Origin: Lusitaniella coriacea LEGE 07157
GTDB lineage: Bacteria; Cyanobacteriota; Cyanobacteriia; Cyanobacteriales; Spirulinaceae
NCBI RefSeq assembly: GCF_015207425.1
Contig: NZ_JADEWZ010000014.1
Coordinates: 1 to 64,000 of the forward strand
Length of the DNA: 64,000 nt
Direction: 5' to 3'
In this document: piece by piece, positions 46,367-54,864 of the stretch
How the letters are laid out: each line of letters starts with the position of its first letter
Position numbering within the stretch: the stretch's first letter is position 1
Notes under the pieces: model-generated
The model's input: the letters and a program-made list of their open reading frames with translations, nothing else
The model's database searches: none
What the model was told of the DNA's origin: nothing
Translations under genes and position numbers: made by a program

Positions 46367-46885
46367 TTGCTCAAACATCACGCCACAAACCTCAAACCTT
46401 TATCGGGGAACGCCGAGTCACTCAAAAAACTCGATGACTTGGATCGAAAACTCTTGCGCCTCTTACAGGAAAACGGACGCATGACTAGCGCAGAATTAGC
46501 GCGTCGCGTCAATCTTTCCCCTCCCGGATTGCAGAAACGCCTCAAAAAGCTTGAAGAAAGCGGCACGATCGATCGCTATGTCACCCTCGTGAATCGTGCC
46601 GTTCTCGGTTTGGATCTCCTCTGTTTCGTGCAAGTTACCCTCGCATACCACCAACCCGAATGTGCGAGTCAATTCTGCGATCGCGTCCAGGAATTGCCCG
46701 AAATCCTTGAATGTCATCACCTCACTGGAGAATTCGATTATTTGCTTAAAATTGTAGTGCGCGATCGGCAAAATCTGGAAACCTTACTCTCCCAAACCAT
46801 CGCTAAAATTCCCGGAGTCGATCGCATTCGTCCCAATATTGTTCTCAAGGAAGTGAAAGCTTCAACTTCGCTACCCTTAGATTAA
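46367..46885 (+). CDS. Lrp/AsnC family transcriptional regulator
   Basis: 172 residues. The helix-turn-helix is at about residues 24-70 (LDDLDRKLLRLLQENGRMTSAELARRVNLSPPGLQKRLKKLEESGTI), followed by the RAM ligand-binding domain (VTLAYHQPECASQFCDRVQELPEILECHHLTGEFDYLLKIVV). These regulators form octamers and respond to amino acids. The start is a TTG at 46367 with AGGAGAGG upstream; no in-frame ATG lies before the DNA-binding domain. Its divergence from hpd suggests control of tyrosine-derived metabolism, an inference from position. Confidence 0.93.
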   Translation: MLKHHATNLKPLSGNAESLKKLDDLDRKLLRLLQENGRMTSAELARRVNLSPPGLQKRLKKLEESGTIDRYVTLVNRAVLGLDLLCFVQVTLAYHQPECASQFCDRVQELPEILECHHLTGEFDYLLKIVVRDRQNLETLLSQTIAKIPGVDRIRPNIVLKEVKASTSLPLD

Positions 46886-47174
46886 TTCAATCGAATAAAG
46901 GTGTTTTTAGACCATTTTCCTAGCGTCAGTCGCCAACACGCGATCGCGGCACTTGAATTAGCAAAAGAAATGCTAAAAACTTATGCGAATCCTACTTAAT
47001 GAATGCGTCTTACATTCGCTTCTATCTATTGCGATATAGAGCGCTACGCATTTAGGACTAGAACATCTCACAGAACGACTAGCTAGAAATAGTAAAGTTT
47101 TAGTTGATGGCTGACGGCTTAAGATTAATAATAGGTCAAAAATATTTAAAATAAAGTAAGTTTGAGGTAGAGTA

Positions 47175-47411
47175 GTGAACACCAAAACGACACAACGGCA
47201 ACATATTATTGGCGCGATCGATGCATTACCGGATGAATGCCTTGTCGAACTTGCCAGTTTTCTGGATTATCTTCGTTATAAATCTACCGAACAGCAGCAA
47301 GATCGATCCAGTCAAAACTTTTTGCTTTCAATTGCCGGATTAGGAACCTCAGCAGAACAAAATATTTCTGAGCGAGATGAAGAGATTTTAGCTAGTGAAA
47401 TCAGTGAATAG
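47175..47411 (+). CDS. Antitoxin-like small protein (DUF2281/VapB-like)
   Basis: 78 residues, GTG start. The pattern IIGAIDALPDECLVELASFLDYLRYKS is typical of DUF2281-type antitoxins; an unstructured acidic tail (ERDEEILASEISE) follows and could be the toxin-binding arm. Normally a PIN toxin gene follows; here the next gene, 9 bases on, is a DUF4279-like protein, so this may be an orphan or a non-standard pair. Confidence 0.75.
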   Translation: MNTKTTQRQHIIGAIDALPDECLVELASFLDYLRYKSTEQQQDRSSQNFLLSIAGLGTSAEQNISERDEEILASEISE

Positions 47412-47420
47412 AGGTAAGAA

Positions 47421-47936
47421 TTGCAAAATCTAGCATCTCAGGTTGCAATTTCTGAAGTTTTAAATCCAACACTTGGAGTGACTGAGCAAGTTTTAGCAGT
47501 GCATAAACTTGTGGTTCAAGATGGAAATCCGTTGATTCTAGAAGTTGATAAGGACAGCGAACCGGGTGCTTATTATCTCTATTTTAAAATTGAAGATGAG
47601 CCTTATCATTTTGTCATTGTTATCAGAGAAGAAGGAAAAAATCTTGTTGCATCTGCTGCTTATATTGAGGCAGCAATACGAGTATATCTCTCAATCTGTA
47701 GCACTACACTTCATCCAAGAGAAATTACCAAAAAAGTGAAGTTAAATCCGACAAAAATACACGTGCTGGGAGAACTAAAATATCCTCGAATCTCTCATAG
47801 GAAATTCACGCAAAATTACTGGTACTTTGAACCACAGAAAGGTATGCCGGGGAATTTAGAAAACAAATTAAAATTTCTCCTCGATCGACTTGAAACAAAA
47901 CAATCCGCGATCGCGAATAAGCTCAAGCACATCTAA
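47421..47936 (+). CDS. Protein with C-terminal DUF4279-like segment, following the antitoxin-like gene
   Basis: 171 residues, starting with TTG after GAGG. The N-terminal 75 residues form a small beta-rich domain (LVVQDGNPLILEVDKDSEPGAYYLYFKIEDEPYHFVIVI). The C-terminal part, 'ICSTTLHPREITKKVKLNPTKIHVLGELKYP......NYWYFEP....LENKLKFLLDRLE', follows the DUF4279 pattern; that domain occurs in immunity-like and anti-phage contexts. No catalytic motif is visible. The first residues may not belong to the protein; no in-frame ATG lies close. Confidence 0.55.
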   Translation: MQNLASQVAISEVLNPTLGVTEQVLAVHKLVVQDGNPLILEVDKDSEPGAYYLYFKIEDEPYHFVIVIREEGKNLVASAAYIEAAIRVYLSICSTTLHPREITKKVKLNPTKIHVLGELKYPRISHRKFTQNYWYFEPQKGMPGNLENKLKFLLDRLETKQSAIANKLKHI

Positions 47937-48036
47937 ATTGGGTATAGGACGCTCTGTATCAAAGCCGTCAATCCCTCACCCCGTCACCGCATCTCCCCGT
48001 CCCCGTGTCAGCCTCAGTCACAATTTAAATGCATAT
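47932..48036. repeat. Duplicated 3' flank of cobD (copy 1)
   Basis: The sequence from CATCTAAATTGGGTATAGG to CACAATTTAAATGCATA recurs at 50288-50445 with an extra block inside. Both copies contain the CCCCGTCACC tandem-like unit. The last bases include the cobD stop codon region. Confidence 0.85.
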
Positions 48037-48996
48037 TAAGCTTAATGCAATCCCCACTCCCAAACCCAGTAAAACACAGGCGCGAGTCAGTCCCAACGCT
48101 TCCTCAACAACCTCTCGCGTAATAGGCTTTTGGGGTTCTCCCAATCGCGGTTTTTCCTTGACAATCCCCCCATAAACATTTTCTCCCCCCAACTGAACGC
48201 CCAATGCCGCAGCGTAGGCGCACTCACTCCAACCAGAGTTGGGACTGGGATCTTTTGAGGCATCCCGACGGCATAATTGGAAGACGTATCGCGGTTTTCC
48301 TGAAAAGAGCGCGATCGCGCAAACCGTAATGCGACAGGGTAAGAGCGTTAAAACATCCTCTAATTGGGCGCTAAACCAACCCAAATCCGCAAACGGTTCG
48401 GTTTTGTATCCCACCATCGAATCGAGAGTACTGGCAGCTTTGTAGGCTAGAGCAAGGGCAACACCACTCGATCCAAAGAGTAATAAACCCAGGATTCCAT
48501 AAAATAAGGGAGCCGTAACCCCATCTATTGCATTCTCCGCCACCGTTTCGAGAACAGCGCGCAGTATCTCTGATTCCGAGAGGTTCTGGGTTTCGCGTCC
48601 CACATACTGGCTGAGGCGCGATCGCGCCCCCTCTAAATTTCCCGCTTCTAAAGGCGCTAGAACGTCCTCAGCCGCCCTTCGCAAACTGCGTCCCGCAAAA
48701 CAACTCGCCAATAAAATTATCGCCGCGATCGCGCCCAATACCGGATGAATCCAAGACAGTCCTCGAATCCACCCCATCCCAACTAACCCACTCCCTAAAA
48801 TCAACCCCACGCCCAACAAAACCCCCGCAATGCGACGCATCCTTTGACCCCGAAAATGCTCCAAAACCCAATCGCTGTAGCGAGAAATGATCCATCCCAT
48901 CACTTGCACCGGATGCAACCATCCCCACGGATCGCCAATCCAGTAATCTAAAATTGCTGCCAGCACTAAGATTGCCGAGCCTATTGTCGCCTCCAT
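48025..48996 (-). CDS. cobD: Adenosylcobinamide-phosphate synthase (cobalamin synthesis)
   Basis: 323 residues from the ATG at 48996; an upstream in-frame TTG is less likely. CobD/CbiB attaches the aminopropanol linker to adenosylcobyric acid. It is an inner-membrane protein with several hydrophobic segments. The family motifs LAAILDYWIGDPWGWLHPVQVMGW, VAENAIDGVTAPLFYG, ALAYKAASTLDSMVGYK and SPNSGWSECAYAAALGVQLGG are all present. No cobalamin riboswitch is visible in the 150 bases upstream. Confidence 0.95.
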   Translation of the reverse strand: MEATIGSAILVLAAILDYWIGDPWGWLHPVQVMGWIISRYSDWVLEHFRGQRMRRIAGVLLGVGLILGSGLVGMGWIRGLSWIHPVLGAIAAIILLASCFAGRSLRRAAEDVLAPLEAGNLEGARSRLSQYVGRETQNLSESEILRAVLETVAENAIDGVTAPLFYGILGLLLFGSSGVALALAYKAASTLDSMVGYKTEPFADLGWFSAQLEDVLTLLPCRITVCAIALFSGKPRYVFQLCRRDASKDPSPNSGWSECAYAAALGVQLGGENVYGGIVKEKPRLGEPQKPITREVVEEALGLTRACVLLGLGVGIALSLICI

Positions 48997-49147
48997 ATTT
49001 TCCGATCTCAACAAATAGTCTTAGTTTCCAATCTTTGGATTCTACCCATCGAGGGATAATATTCTCTCTCAACTTCTAACCCTGTAGTGATTTCTTGATT
49101 CTTGAAATGGGATTCAATGGGAAAAGAAGAAAAATAGGATTAAAATT

Positions 49148-49417
49148 ATGAGTCAGTCAGACAAAGAAAATGATAATTTAGCGATCAACCCAGGCGATCG
49201 CGTTAAGGAAGAATCTCAAACCGTAGAAGAAAAATCAGACCAAGTTGCGGTTGACTCCTGGGATGTCACAGGTCATGTCACCGTTCCCACCTATTTCGTT
49301 GCAGAAGGCGAAGAGGGCGAAAAAGAAGCACTGCACCACGTCAAAGATGCTGAGGAAATCTCCGATGTGATTCGAGAAGCCAGGGTTGATGAAGATGGGA
49401 ATCGCACTTGGTGTTAA
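49148..49417 (+). CDS. Small acidic conserved hypothetical protein
   Basis: 89 residues, soluble and strongly acidic. The N-terminal half is disordered (KENDNLAINPGDRVKEESQTVEEK). The second half has a short folded-looking core, DSWDVTGHVTVPTYFVAEGEEGEKEALHHVKDAEEISDVIREARV, and ends DEDGNRTWC. No known family. A perfect intrinsic terminator follows 31 bases after the stop, which supports it as a real single-gene transcript. Confidence 0.7.
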   Translation: MSQSDKENDNLAINPGDRVKEESQTVEEKSDQVAVDSWDVTGHVTVPTYFVAEGEEGEKEALHHVKDAEEISDVIREARVDEDGNRTWC

Positions 49418-49448
49418 AGCGAATTTAACGTTCTCATCCTCTCAATCG

Positions 49449-49477
49449 CTCGGTTTTGTCGCAAAACCGAGTTTTTT
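49449..49477 (+). terminator. Rho-independent terminator after the small acidic protein gene
   Basis: Perfect 10-bp stem CTCGGTTTTG / CAAAACCGAG with loop TCG, followed by six T residues. It is the clearest intrinsic terminator in the window. Confidence 0.9.
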
Positions 49478-49567
49478 CGCGATCGTTCCCCGATCGCCAC
49501 TGTGCTATTCTCAAAAATGCCTTCTGAGATCGAATCGCTCTCGTTATAAATCAACGACCTATTTTTA

Positions 49568-50158
49568 ATGACACTATTACAATCTAGAGTCTCTCCTATT
49601 GCGACAATTCAGCATCTTCTTAAACGGCTTCTGCTCGTTGCGATTATTGGATTTCTCTGTTTCTTTTGGGCAACACCTCCCGCCTCCGCTGGTCTTAATG
49701 ACGATCGCTTCGATGGTAATATCTACGTCATTTATGCGGGGAATGGTTCCCTCGTCCCCTCAAAATCAACCCTAGCAGACTCCCTCAAGCGGGAAAGACC
49801 GGCTATTTTGGTGTTTTACGCAGACGACAGCCGCGACAGCAAGCAATACGCCCTCATCGTATCCCGATTCCAAGAATTTTACGGTCGAGCCGCCACAATT
49901 ATTCCCGTCGCCATTGACTCCATCGCCCTCGATACAGAATATCCCCCCACAGAACCCGCTCACTACTACAAAGGTTTAATCCCGCAAACCGTGGTAATCG
50001 ACCAAAAGGGTAAGGTGGTTTTTGATGAAGTCGGACAAGTCCCCTTTGAGCAAGTGGACGATGTTTTGCGAGAGGTTTTCGACTTGCTACCCCGTTCTGA
50101 GTCCGTGGAGTTGAAGCGGCGCTCGTTTAATGAGTTTAATGCGGAATTGAGCGAATAG
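49568..50158 (+). CDS. Thioredoxin-like thylakoid protein (photosystem I accumulation factor family)
   Basis: 196 residues. An N-terminal signal/anchor (about residues 18-42: LLKRLLLVAIIGFLCFFWATPPASA) precedes a thioredoxin-like domain with FDGNIYVIYAGNGSLVP, AILVFYADDSRDSKQYALIVSRFQEFYG and QTVVIDQKGKVVFDEVGQ. There is no CxxC, so it is not a dithiol oxidoreductase. The pattern matches the cyanobacterial/chloroplast family annotated, as I recall, as thylakoid membrane photosystem I accumulation factor. It would sit in the lumen or on the membrane. I recognise the family by sequence feel; the family name should be treated as probable. Confidence 0.7.
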   Translation: MTLLQSRVSPIATIQHLLKRLLLVAIIGFLCFFWATPPASAGLNDDRFDGNIYVIYAGNGSLVPSKSTLADSLKRERPAILVFYADDSRDSKQYALIVSRFQEFYGRAATIIPVAIDSIALDTEYPPTEPAHYYKGLIPQTVVIDQKGKVVFDEVGQVPFEQVDDVLREVFDLLPRSESVELKRRSFNEFNAELSE

Positions 50159-50833
50159 CTGAATTTAGTGCCAAATTCGATCTTGTTTACCGCTCTTTCA
50201 TCACTCTCGGAAAATTTGACGAATTTGCGTCGATACAGCCAACGAGAAAACGTTATTTGACCCCAGTCTGACGGAAGAGCGTTAAGCTAAAACATATCTA
50301 AATTGGTTATAGGGCGCTCTGTACCAAAGTCGTTAATCCCTCTCCCCGTCACCCCGTCACCCCTAGGTCGGCTTGCGACCTCTGAGGGAACCTCAGAGGC
50401 GTTCCGACCTCCTCGTGTCAGCCTCAGTCACAATTTAAATGCATAGCAGCTTACCCATTGGGGAGGGATCGGGCAATTGGCAGCTAGCTACCGTCTCTGT
50501 GGGAGTTTCCACCCGCATCATGCGGTTTTAGTCGTCCTACACATAGGTGGCTGCATGAAACTCCCAACTGCTCTCTTTTTAATGTGTTTTTCAGGGATGA
50601 CGATTAACACTTAATGTGTATTAGAAGCTAAAACCCTTACTCTGCGGTAATTTCTTCTTACTCTTCCCTGTTCCCTATTCCCTGTTCCCTGTCTTGCCGA
50701 GCGTTCCCAAGTCCGCGTCATTTGAGGTTTCCTCAAATGCTTGTGCCGGACGTTTGCGTCTTTCGCCGACGCGGGGTCTCGGCGCTATTCCCTTGTCCTA
50801 GCAAGGGTTTCAGGGAATTTACATCAGGCGCGA
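50159..50833. other. 675-base gene-free stretch made of dispersed repeats
   Basis: No gene. 50288-50445 duplicates the 3' flank of cobD (47932-48036) with an insertion that forms hairpins (CCTCTGAGG / CCTCAGAGG, and GGTCGGCTTGCGACC). 50604-50835 is one copy of a repeat starting ACTTAATGTGTATTAGAAGC, with TTCCCTG tandem units inside, ending TACATCAGGCG at the flv3 stop. The middle (50460-50580) holds nothing I can name. Confidence 0.75.
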
Positions 50834-50835
50834 TT
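50604..50835. repeat. Dispersed repeat (ACTTAATGTGTATTAGAAGC ... TACATCAGGCG), copy 1
   Basis: Shares its left end and right end with 55303-55425 and, more weakly, 62301-62440. The ends are imperfect inverted repeats (TTACGC-TTAATG against CATCAGGCGTAA), and the inside contains TTCCCTGTTCCCTA-type heptamers. This resembles a non-autonomous mobile repeat. Confidence 0.7.
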
Positions 50836-52561
50836 AGTAATGATTCCCCACTTTGCGGTGGTGAATGGCAGTGAGGGCATCTGCTTTGGAAACGCGCCCG
50901 ATTTCGACTTTACTGTAAACAATCCAATGATCGTCGCATTCCATGCGGCTGCCAACTTCGCATTCGAGGTAGGCGAGGGCTTCGGTGAGAATGGGGGAAC
51001 CATTTTTAGCAACCTGGGTTTTTACGCCTTCAAAACGGTCTTCACCGGGTTTAAATCGCTTGAGGAAGTGCTTCATGAGGGATTGATAGTTCCCTTCTTC
51101 TAAGATATTGAGAACAAAGCGATCCCCTACTTGCATTAAGGATTCGATGGCTCGATCTTTGGCGACGGCAATGGTGAATCCCAATGGTTCAAAACTGGCT
51201 TGAGTCACCCAGGATGCTAGCATTGCCCCTTTGATTTCGCCTTTTTTGGCGGTGATGATATAAAGTCCGCCGCTTAAGCGTCCCATCGCTTGATCGAGGT
51301 CTGTGTCGAGGGCTTTCATTTGCTTGACGGCTTTTTCGCGGGTCAGCCATTGTCCCATGTCGGTTCCGGCTTCTTCGCAGAGTTGATAGGTGAGTTCGGT
51401 GGGGGTGTCTTTGAGGCGGATGCTGGGGAAGATTTCTTTTAATCCGGCATCTCGAAATTTGCGTAGGAGGGGGTCGATGGGTTCGTCGTCGTCGCCGTAG
51501 GATTCAAACATTCCAATGACTTGCTTTTTCTTGCTGGCGGCAAGGATCGTCCCGATGGTTGCGGCAGTTTCTTCGGCGTATTCCCCGGAGATCGAAGGCA
51601 TTCCAACAACCAATCCGGCACAACGACTGACGAGTTCTTGGACTTCTTGGGGGTCGCTGGATTTGAGGTCTACCATTTCCACTGCAACGTCAGTTTTCGC
51701 GATTCCGTGGGCGATGGCTTGGGAGACGCGATCGCTGTAGCCGTAGTCTGAGACGTAGAATACTGCGACGGTCTTTTCTGCTTTGGCTTTGGCTTTACTC
51801 CACTTTTGGTAGCGGTCGAGCAGTTCGCCGACGTTATGGAGGAGTAAGGGCCCGTGACCGTTGGCAACCATTTTAATCTCGCCGAGGGCATCCATGCGCT
51901 TCATTGCGGAGAGGACGGAACGGGCATTGGGACCCATCAAACAATCGTAGTAGAACCGATAGTCGGGCGCGATCGCGCCCAGGTCTTCATCAAACAACGC
52001 ATCGGAGCAATAGTGCATCCCAAAAGCATCGCAGGTAAAGAGGGTTTGCGTCCCTTTGTCGTAGGAGAAAATGGTATCGGGCCAATGCAAGTTTGGCGCA
52101 TTAATGAAGGTAAATTCGTGTCCTTTACCGAGGTCTACGGTGTCCCCATTCTTGACAACCAACTTTTCAAAGGGCTGGTGTACCATGTTTTCGAGGAATT
52201 GCAGGGCAACCTTCGATCCCACGACAACCGCTTGAGGCGCAAGTTGCAGGATATCTTTCACCAAACCGCTATGATCGGGTTCGGTATGGGTGATGAAGAG
52301 ATAATCGATGTCTTTGGGGTCGATTAAACCCGTTAAAGTGTCGAGATACAACTGACGAAACTTTTCGTGGGAGGTATCGACAAGGGCGAGTTTTTCGCCG
52401 CGAATAATAAAGGAGTTATAGGTTGTGCCGTTTTGCAGTCCAAATTCAATATCAAAGCGATCGCGATCCCAATCGAGAGAACGAATTGCTGTTGTATCTG
52501 GGGCAATATTCCCCGTCTGAATTGTCAAGCGTTTTTCGGTTCGCACGGGTGTTGCTACCAT
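50834..52561 (-). CDS. flv3: Flavodiiron protein, Flv3-type
   Basis: 575 residues. It reduces O2 to water with electrons from photosystem I, protecting it under fluctuating light. Domains: metallo-beta-lactamase-like diiron domain (about 25-260), flavodoxin (260-400; VAVFYVSDYGYSDRV) and C-terminal flavin reductase (425-575). The iron ligands H-x-E-x-D-H are complete (THTEPDHSG), as in Flv3 and Flv4, whereas Flv1/Flv2 have replaced ligands. TAIRSLDWDRDRFDIEFGLQNGTTYNS is the Flv3 form. It acts with Flv1, which is not in this window. Its stop touches a dispersed repeat. Confidence 0.9.
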   Translation of the reverse strand: MVATPVRTEKRLTIQTGNIAPDTTAIRSLDWDRDRFDIEFGLQNGTTYNSFIIRGEKLALVDTSHEKFRQLYLDTLTGLIDPKDIDYLFITHTEPDHSGLVKDILQLAPQAVVVGSKVALQFLENMVHQPFEKLVVKNGDTVDLGKGHEFTFINAPNLHWPDTIFSYDKGTQTLFTCDAFGMHYCSDALFDEDLGAIAPDYRFYYDCLMGPNARSVLSAMKRMDALGEIKMVANGHGPLLLHNVGELLDRYQKWSKAKAKAEKTVAVFYVSDYGYSDRVSQAIAHGIAKTDVAVEMVDLKSSDPQEVQELVSRCAGLVVGMPSISGEYAEETAATIGTILAASKKKQVIGMFESYGDDDEPIDPLLRKFRDAGLKEIFPSIRLKDTPTELTYQLCEEAGTDMGQWLTREKAVKQMKALDTDLDQAMGRLSGGLYIITAKKGEIKGAMLASWVTQASFEPLGFTIAVAKDRAIESLMQVGDRFVLNILEEGNYQSLMKHFLKRFKPGEDRFEGVKTQVAKNGSPILTEALAYLECEVGSRMECDDHWIVYSKVEIGRVSKADALTAIHHRKVGNHY

Positions 52562-52702
52562 TGATTCGCCTTCCTTCTTTTTTTAAAGATTTTGCTTAAA
52601 TTTTCTTTACTCTTTATTGTGACACGATCCACTTGTAACGATTTATTAAAAACCTGATGGGAGCGTTCAGAATATCTAAATCAAAATTCTCACTCTCGAT
52701 TA

Positions 52703-53551
52703 ATGAGTAAAACTTATGTTTCTGATTGGCTTGGCTTAACTATTGGCAATTCTCGCCTGCATTGGGGATGGTTCAAGGGCGATATTCTCACAGAAACCTG
52801 GGACAGTCCCCATTTTTCCCATCCGGTTACTGACTTAATGCCGTACTTGCAACCGCAAATTTCCCCTTCGCTTCCCCTTTATTTTGCCTCTGTGGTTCCG
52901 CAACAAACAACACTGCTATTGTCCTTGGATTCGATAGAACTCCGAGAGATTTTGTTGTCAGATGTCTCTATCAAAGGACTTTATCCCACGATTGGGATCG
53001 ATCGCGCGATCGCGCTTTGGGGTGCAGTGCAAACCTATGGCTTACCCGTTCTGGTTATTGATGCAGGGACGGCACTCACGTTTACCGGTGCAAATCATAC
53101 TCAATTGCGAAAACAAACAGAGAGCAAGAGATCGCCGCATCATCCAAAAACTCACCCCGTCACCCCAGCAATCCCAGATAGTCAACCTTCCTCTCCCACT
53201 CTTTTTGGGGGTGCAATCTTGCCAGGATTGCGGCTGCAATTCCAGTCTCTCCATCAAAAAACTGCCGCACTTCCCTCTGTGAGTTTATCTCCCCAACTTC
53301 CCCAACGCTGGGCATTGAATACGCCCAACGCGATTGAAAGCGGTATTCTCTATACGCTTTTGGCAGGCATTCAAGATTTTATTAAAGATTGGTTGCAGCA
53401 ATTTCCCCACAGCAAAGTCATTTTCACCGGAGGAGATGCAACGATGTTGAGTTCGTTATTGCCACCGCAAGATGCAGAAATGATTGTCGATCCCAATCTT
53501 ATTTTCTGGGGCGCGCGAGCGATTGTCGAGCAATACTCAATTTATAGGTGA
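52703..53551 (+). CDS. coaX: Type III pantothenate kinase, with repeat-derived insertion
   Basis: 282 residues. CoaX phosphorylates pantothenate, the first step of CoA synthesis, and needs no ATP P-loop of the CoaA kind. Motifs: GNSRLHWGWF (phosphate loop), GIDRAIALWGA, VIDAGTALTFTGA (Asp about residue 120) and LFGGAILPGLRLQ. Between the last two, where homologues have a few residues, there are about 35 extra (131-166), Pro/Ser/Thr/His-rich. The DNA for them contains CACCCCGTCACCCC, the same unit as in intergenic repeats nearby. Catalytic motifs remain in frame, so the enzyme is probably active. It converges on hisC with only 4 bases between stops. Confidence 0.92.
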   Translation: MSKTYVSDWLGLTIGNSRLHWGWFKGDILTETWDSPHFSHPVTDLMPYLQPQISPSLPLYFASVVPQQTTLLLSLDSIELREILLSDVSIKGLYPTIGIDRAIALWGAVQTYGLPVLVIDAGTALTFTGANHTQLRKQTESKRSPHHPKTHPVTPAIPDSQPSSPTLFGGAILPGLRLQFQSLHQKTAALPSVSLSPQLPQRWALNTPNAIESGILYTLLAGIQDFIKDWLQQFPHSKVIFTGGDATMLSSLLPPQDAEMIVDPNLIFWGARAIVEQYSIYR

Positions 53552-53555
53552 ATGT

Positions 53556-54608
53556 TTAGAATTTTGCGATCGCGGAAATTAATGCTTCGGTTTCTTCCGG
53601 CGTTCCCACAGTAATGCGTAATTTATCATTGAGGCGGGGTTGAGGGAAATAGCGCACGAGAATACCTTGCTGTTTGAGGTTTTGGTAGAGAGACTCGGCG
53701 TTGTGGGGGAAAGTAGAAGCGGGTTGTACGAGGAGAAAATTAGCTTGGGAAGACCAGATTTTAAAGCCTAATTCTTGCAGTTGATGCGCCATGCGCGATC
53801 GCGTCGCTTTAATTTTTTCGGCGTTGGCATTTTTATACTCACTATCTGCAATTGCCGCAGCACCCACCAAACACGAGATTGCATCGACGTTGTAGCTATC
53901 TTTGACTTTAATCAATCCGGATAATAAATGAGGGTGCGCGATCGCAAAACCCAATCGCAATCCAGCTAAAGAATATCCTTTTGATAGGGTGCGCGTGACA
54001 ATTACATTATCGTGCTTCTTCACCAATTCCAGAGCGCTTGTTTCCGCAAAATCCACATAAGCTTCATCAATAACCAAAACGCCGGATAACCGCACCGCCA
54101 GCGTATCGAGCAAATCGAGGGGAATTTGTGTTCCCGATGGACTGTTGGGAGAAACCACAAACGTAACGCTTCCTCCTGCTTTAACCAATTCCTCAACAGG
54201 TAAACGATAATCTTCAGGATAGGGAATTTCGATAGTTTCTGCGTCCTGAATTTGGCTGAGAGTGCGATACAGAACGTAAGTTGGCATCGGGTAAACCACT
54301 TTTCTTCCCGGTTCGGCGAATCCTCTAAATATCATCGTTAATATCTCGTCGCTGCCGTTCCCCACTAAAATCCAATCGGGAGGAACGCCGAATGCCTGAC
54401 TTGCTGCTTGACGAAAAGTCTCTGCCATTGGGTGAGGATAGCGGCGCAACAATTCCCCATCAATATTGCGTAAAACCTGTAACGCTTTGGGTGAAGGGGG
54501 ATAGGGATTTTCATTAGTATTCAATTTAATAACTTTCGTCTCTGGGGAAGGCTGTTCGCCAGGAATGTAGGCGGATAATGCTTGAATATTGGGACGAAAG
54601 TAGGTCAT
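53556..54608 (-). CDS. hisC: Histidinol-phosphate aminotransferase
   Basis: 350 residues. HisC transaminates imidazole-acetol phosphate to histidinol phosphate with PLP. Motifs: YIPGEQPSPETKVIKLNTNENPYPPSP at the N-terminus, LVGNGSDEILTMIFR, VVSPNSPSGTQIP (substrate Asn), VIDEAYVDFA (PLP-binding Asp) and the PLP Lys loop TRTLSKGYSLAGLRLG. The C-terminal half has the expected small domain. Confidence 0.95.
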   Translation of the reverse strand: MTYFRPNIQALSAYIPGEQPSPETKVIKLNTNENPYPPSPKALQVLRNIDGELLRRYPHPMAETFRQAASQAFGVPPDWILVGNGSDEILTMIFRGFAEPGRKVVYPMPTYVLYRTLSQIQDAETIEIPYPEDYRLPVEELVKAGGSVTFVVSPNSPSGTQIPLDLLDTLAVRLSGVLVIDEAYVDFAETSALELVKKHDNVIVTRTLSKGYSLAGLRLGFAIAHPHLLSGLIKVKDSYNVDAISCLVGAAAIADSEYKNANAEKIKATRSRMAHQLQELGFKIWSSQANFLLVQPASTFPHNAESLYQNLKQQGILVRYFPQPRLNDKLRITVGTPEETEALISAIAKF

Positions 54609-54683
54609 GAAATAATGGTGTTTTCCAGAAGTATAGACAGGTTCCGCGATCGCGCGTGCAAATTCCCCCCTATCTCAATCCTT

Positions 54684-54788
54684 TTAATCAAATCCAGACA
54701 TTCCACTAAACAACATCACCAAGCCGCCAATTAATATAACTAAAGCCAGTCCACCCACGAAGAGATCTAATCCGCTTGTTGGTTCCAT
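54684..54788 (-). CDS. Very small single-span membrane protein (34 residues)
   Basis: Reads MEPTSGLDLFVGGLALVILI then GGLVMLFSGMSGFD: a short polar start, one transmembrane helix (about residues 8-28) and a short end. This is the size and build of small thylakoid subunits of photosystem or NDH complexes, but I do not recognise it as any named one. It is between hisC and the Nudix gene, on the same strand as hisC, 75 bases upstream of it. No clear ribosome site. It may be real because of the clean transmembrane pattern; I am moderately sure. Confidence 0.5.
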   Translation of the reverse strand: MEPTSGLDLFVGGLALVILIGGLVMLFSGMSGFD

Positions 54789-54864
54789 TTTTATTTTTAA
54801 GTTTGTTGTACGCTGGTTTGATTATGTCGCGATCGCGTACTAAATTTTCAAAAATAATAAAGAT

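Noticed and set aside
50834-52561. Assignment as Flv1 or Flv2
   Set aside because: The H-x-E-x-D-H iron ligands are canonical, as in Flv3/Flv4, and the TAIRSLDWDRDRFDIEF segment is of the Flv3 kind.
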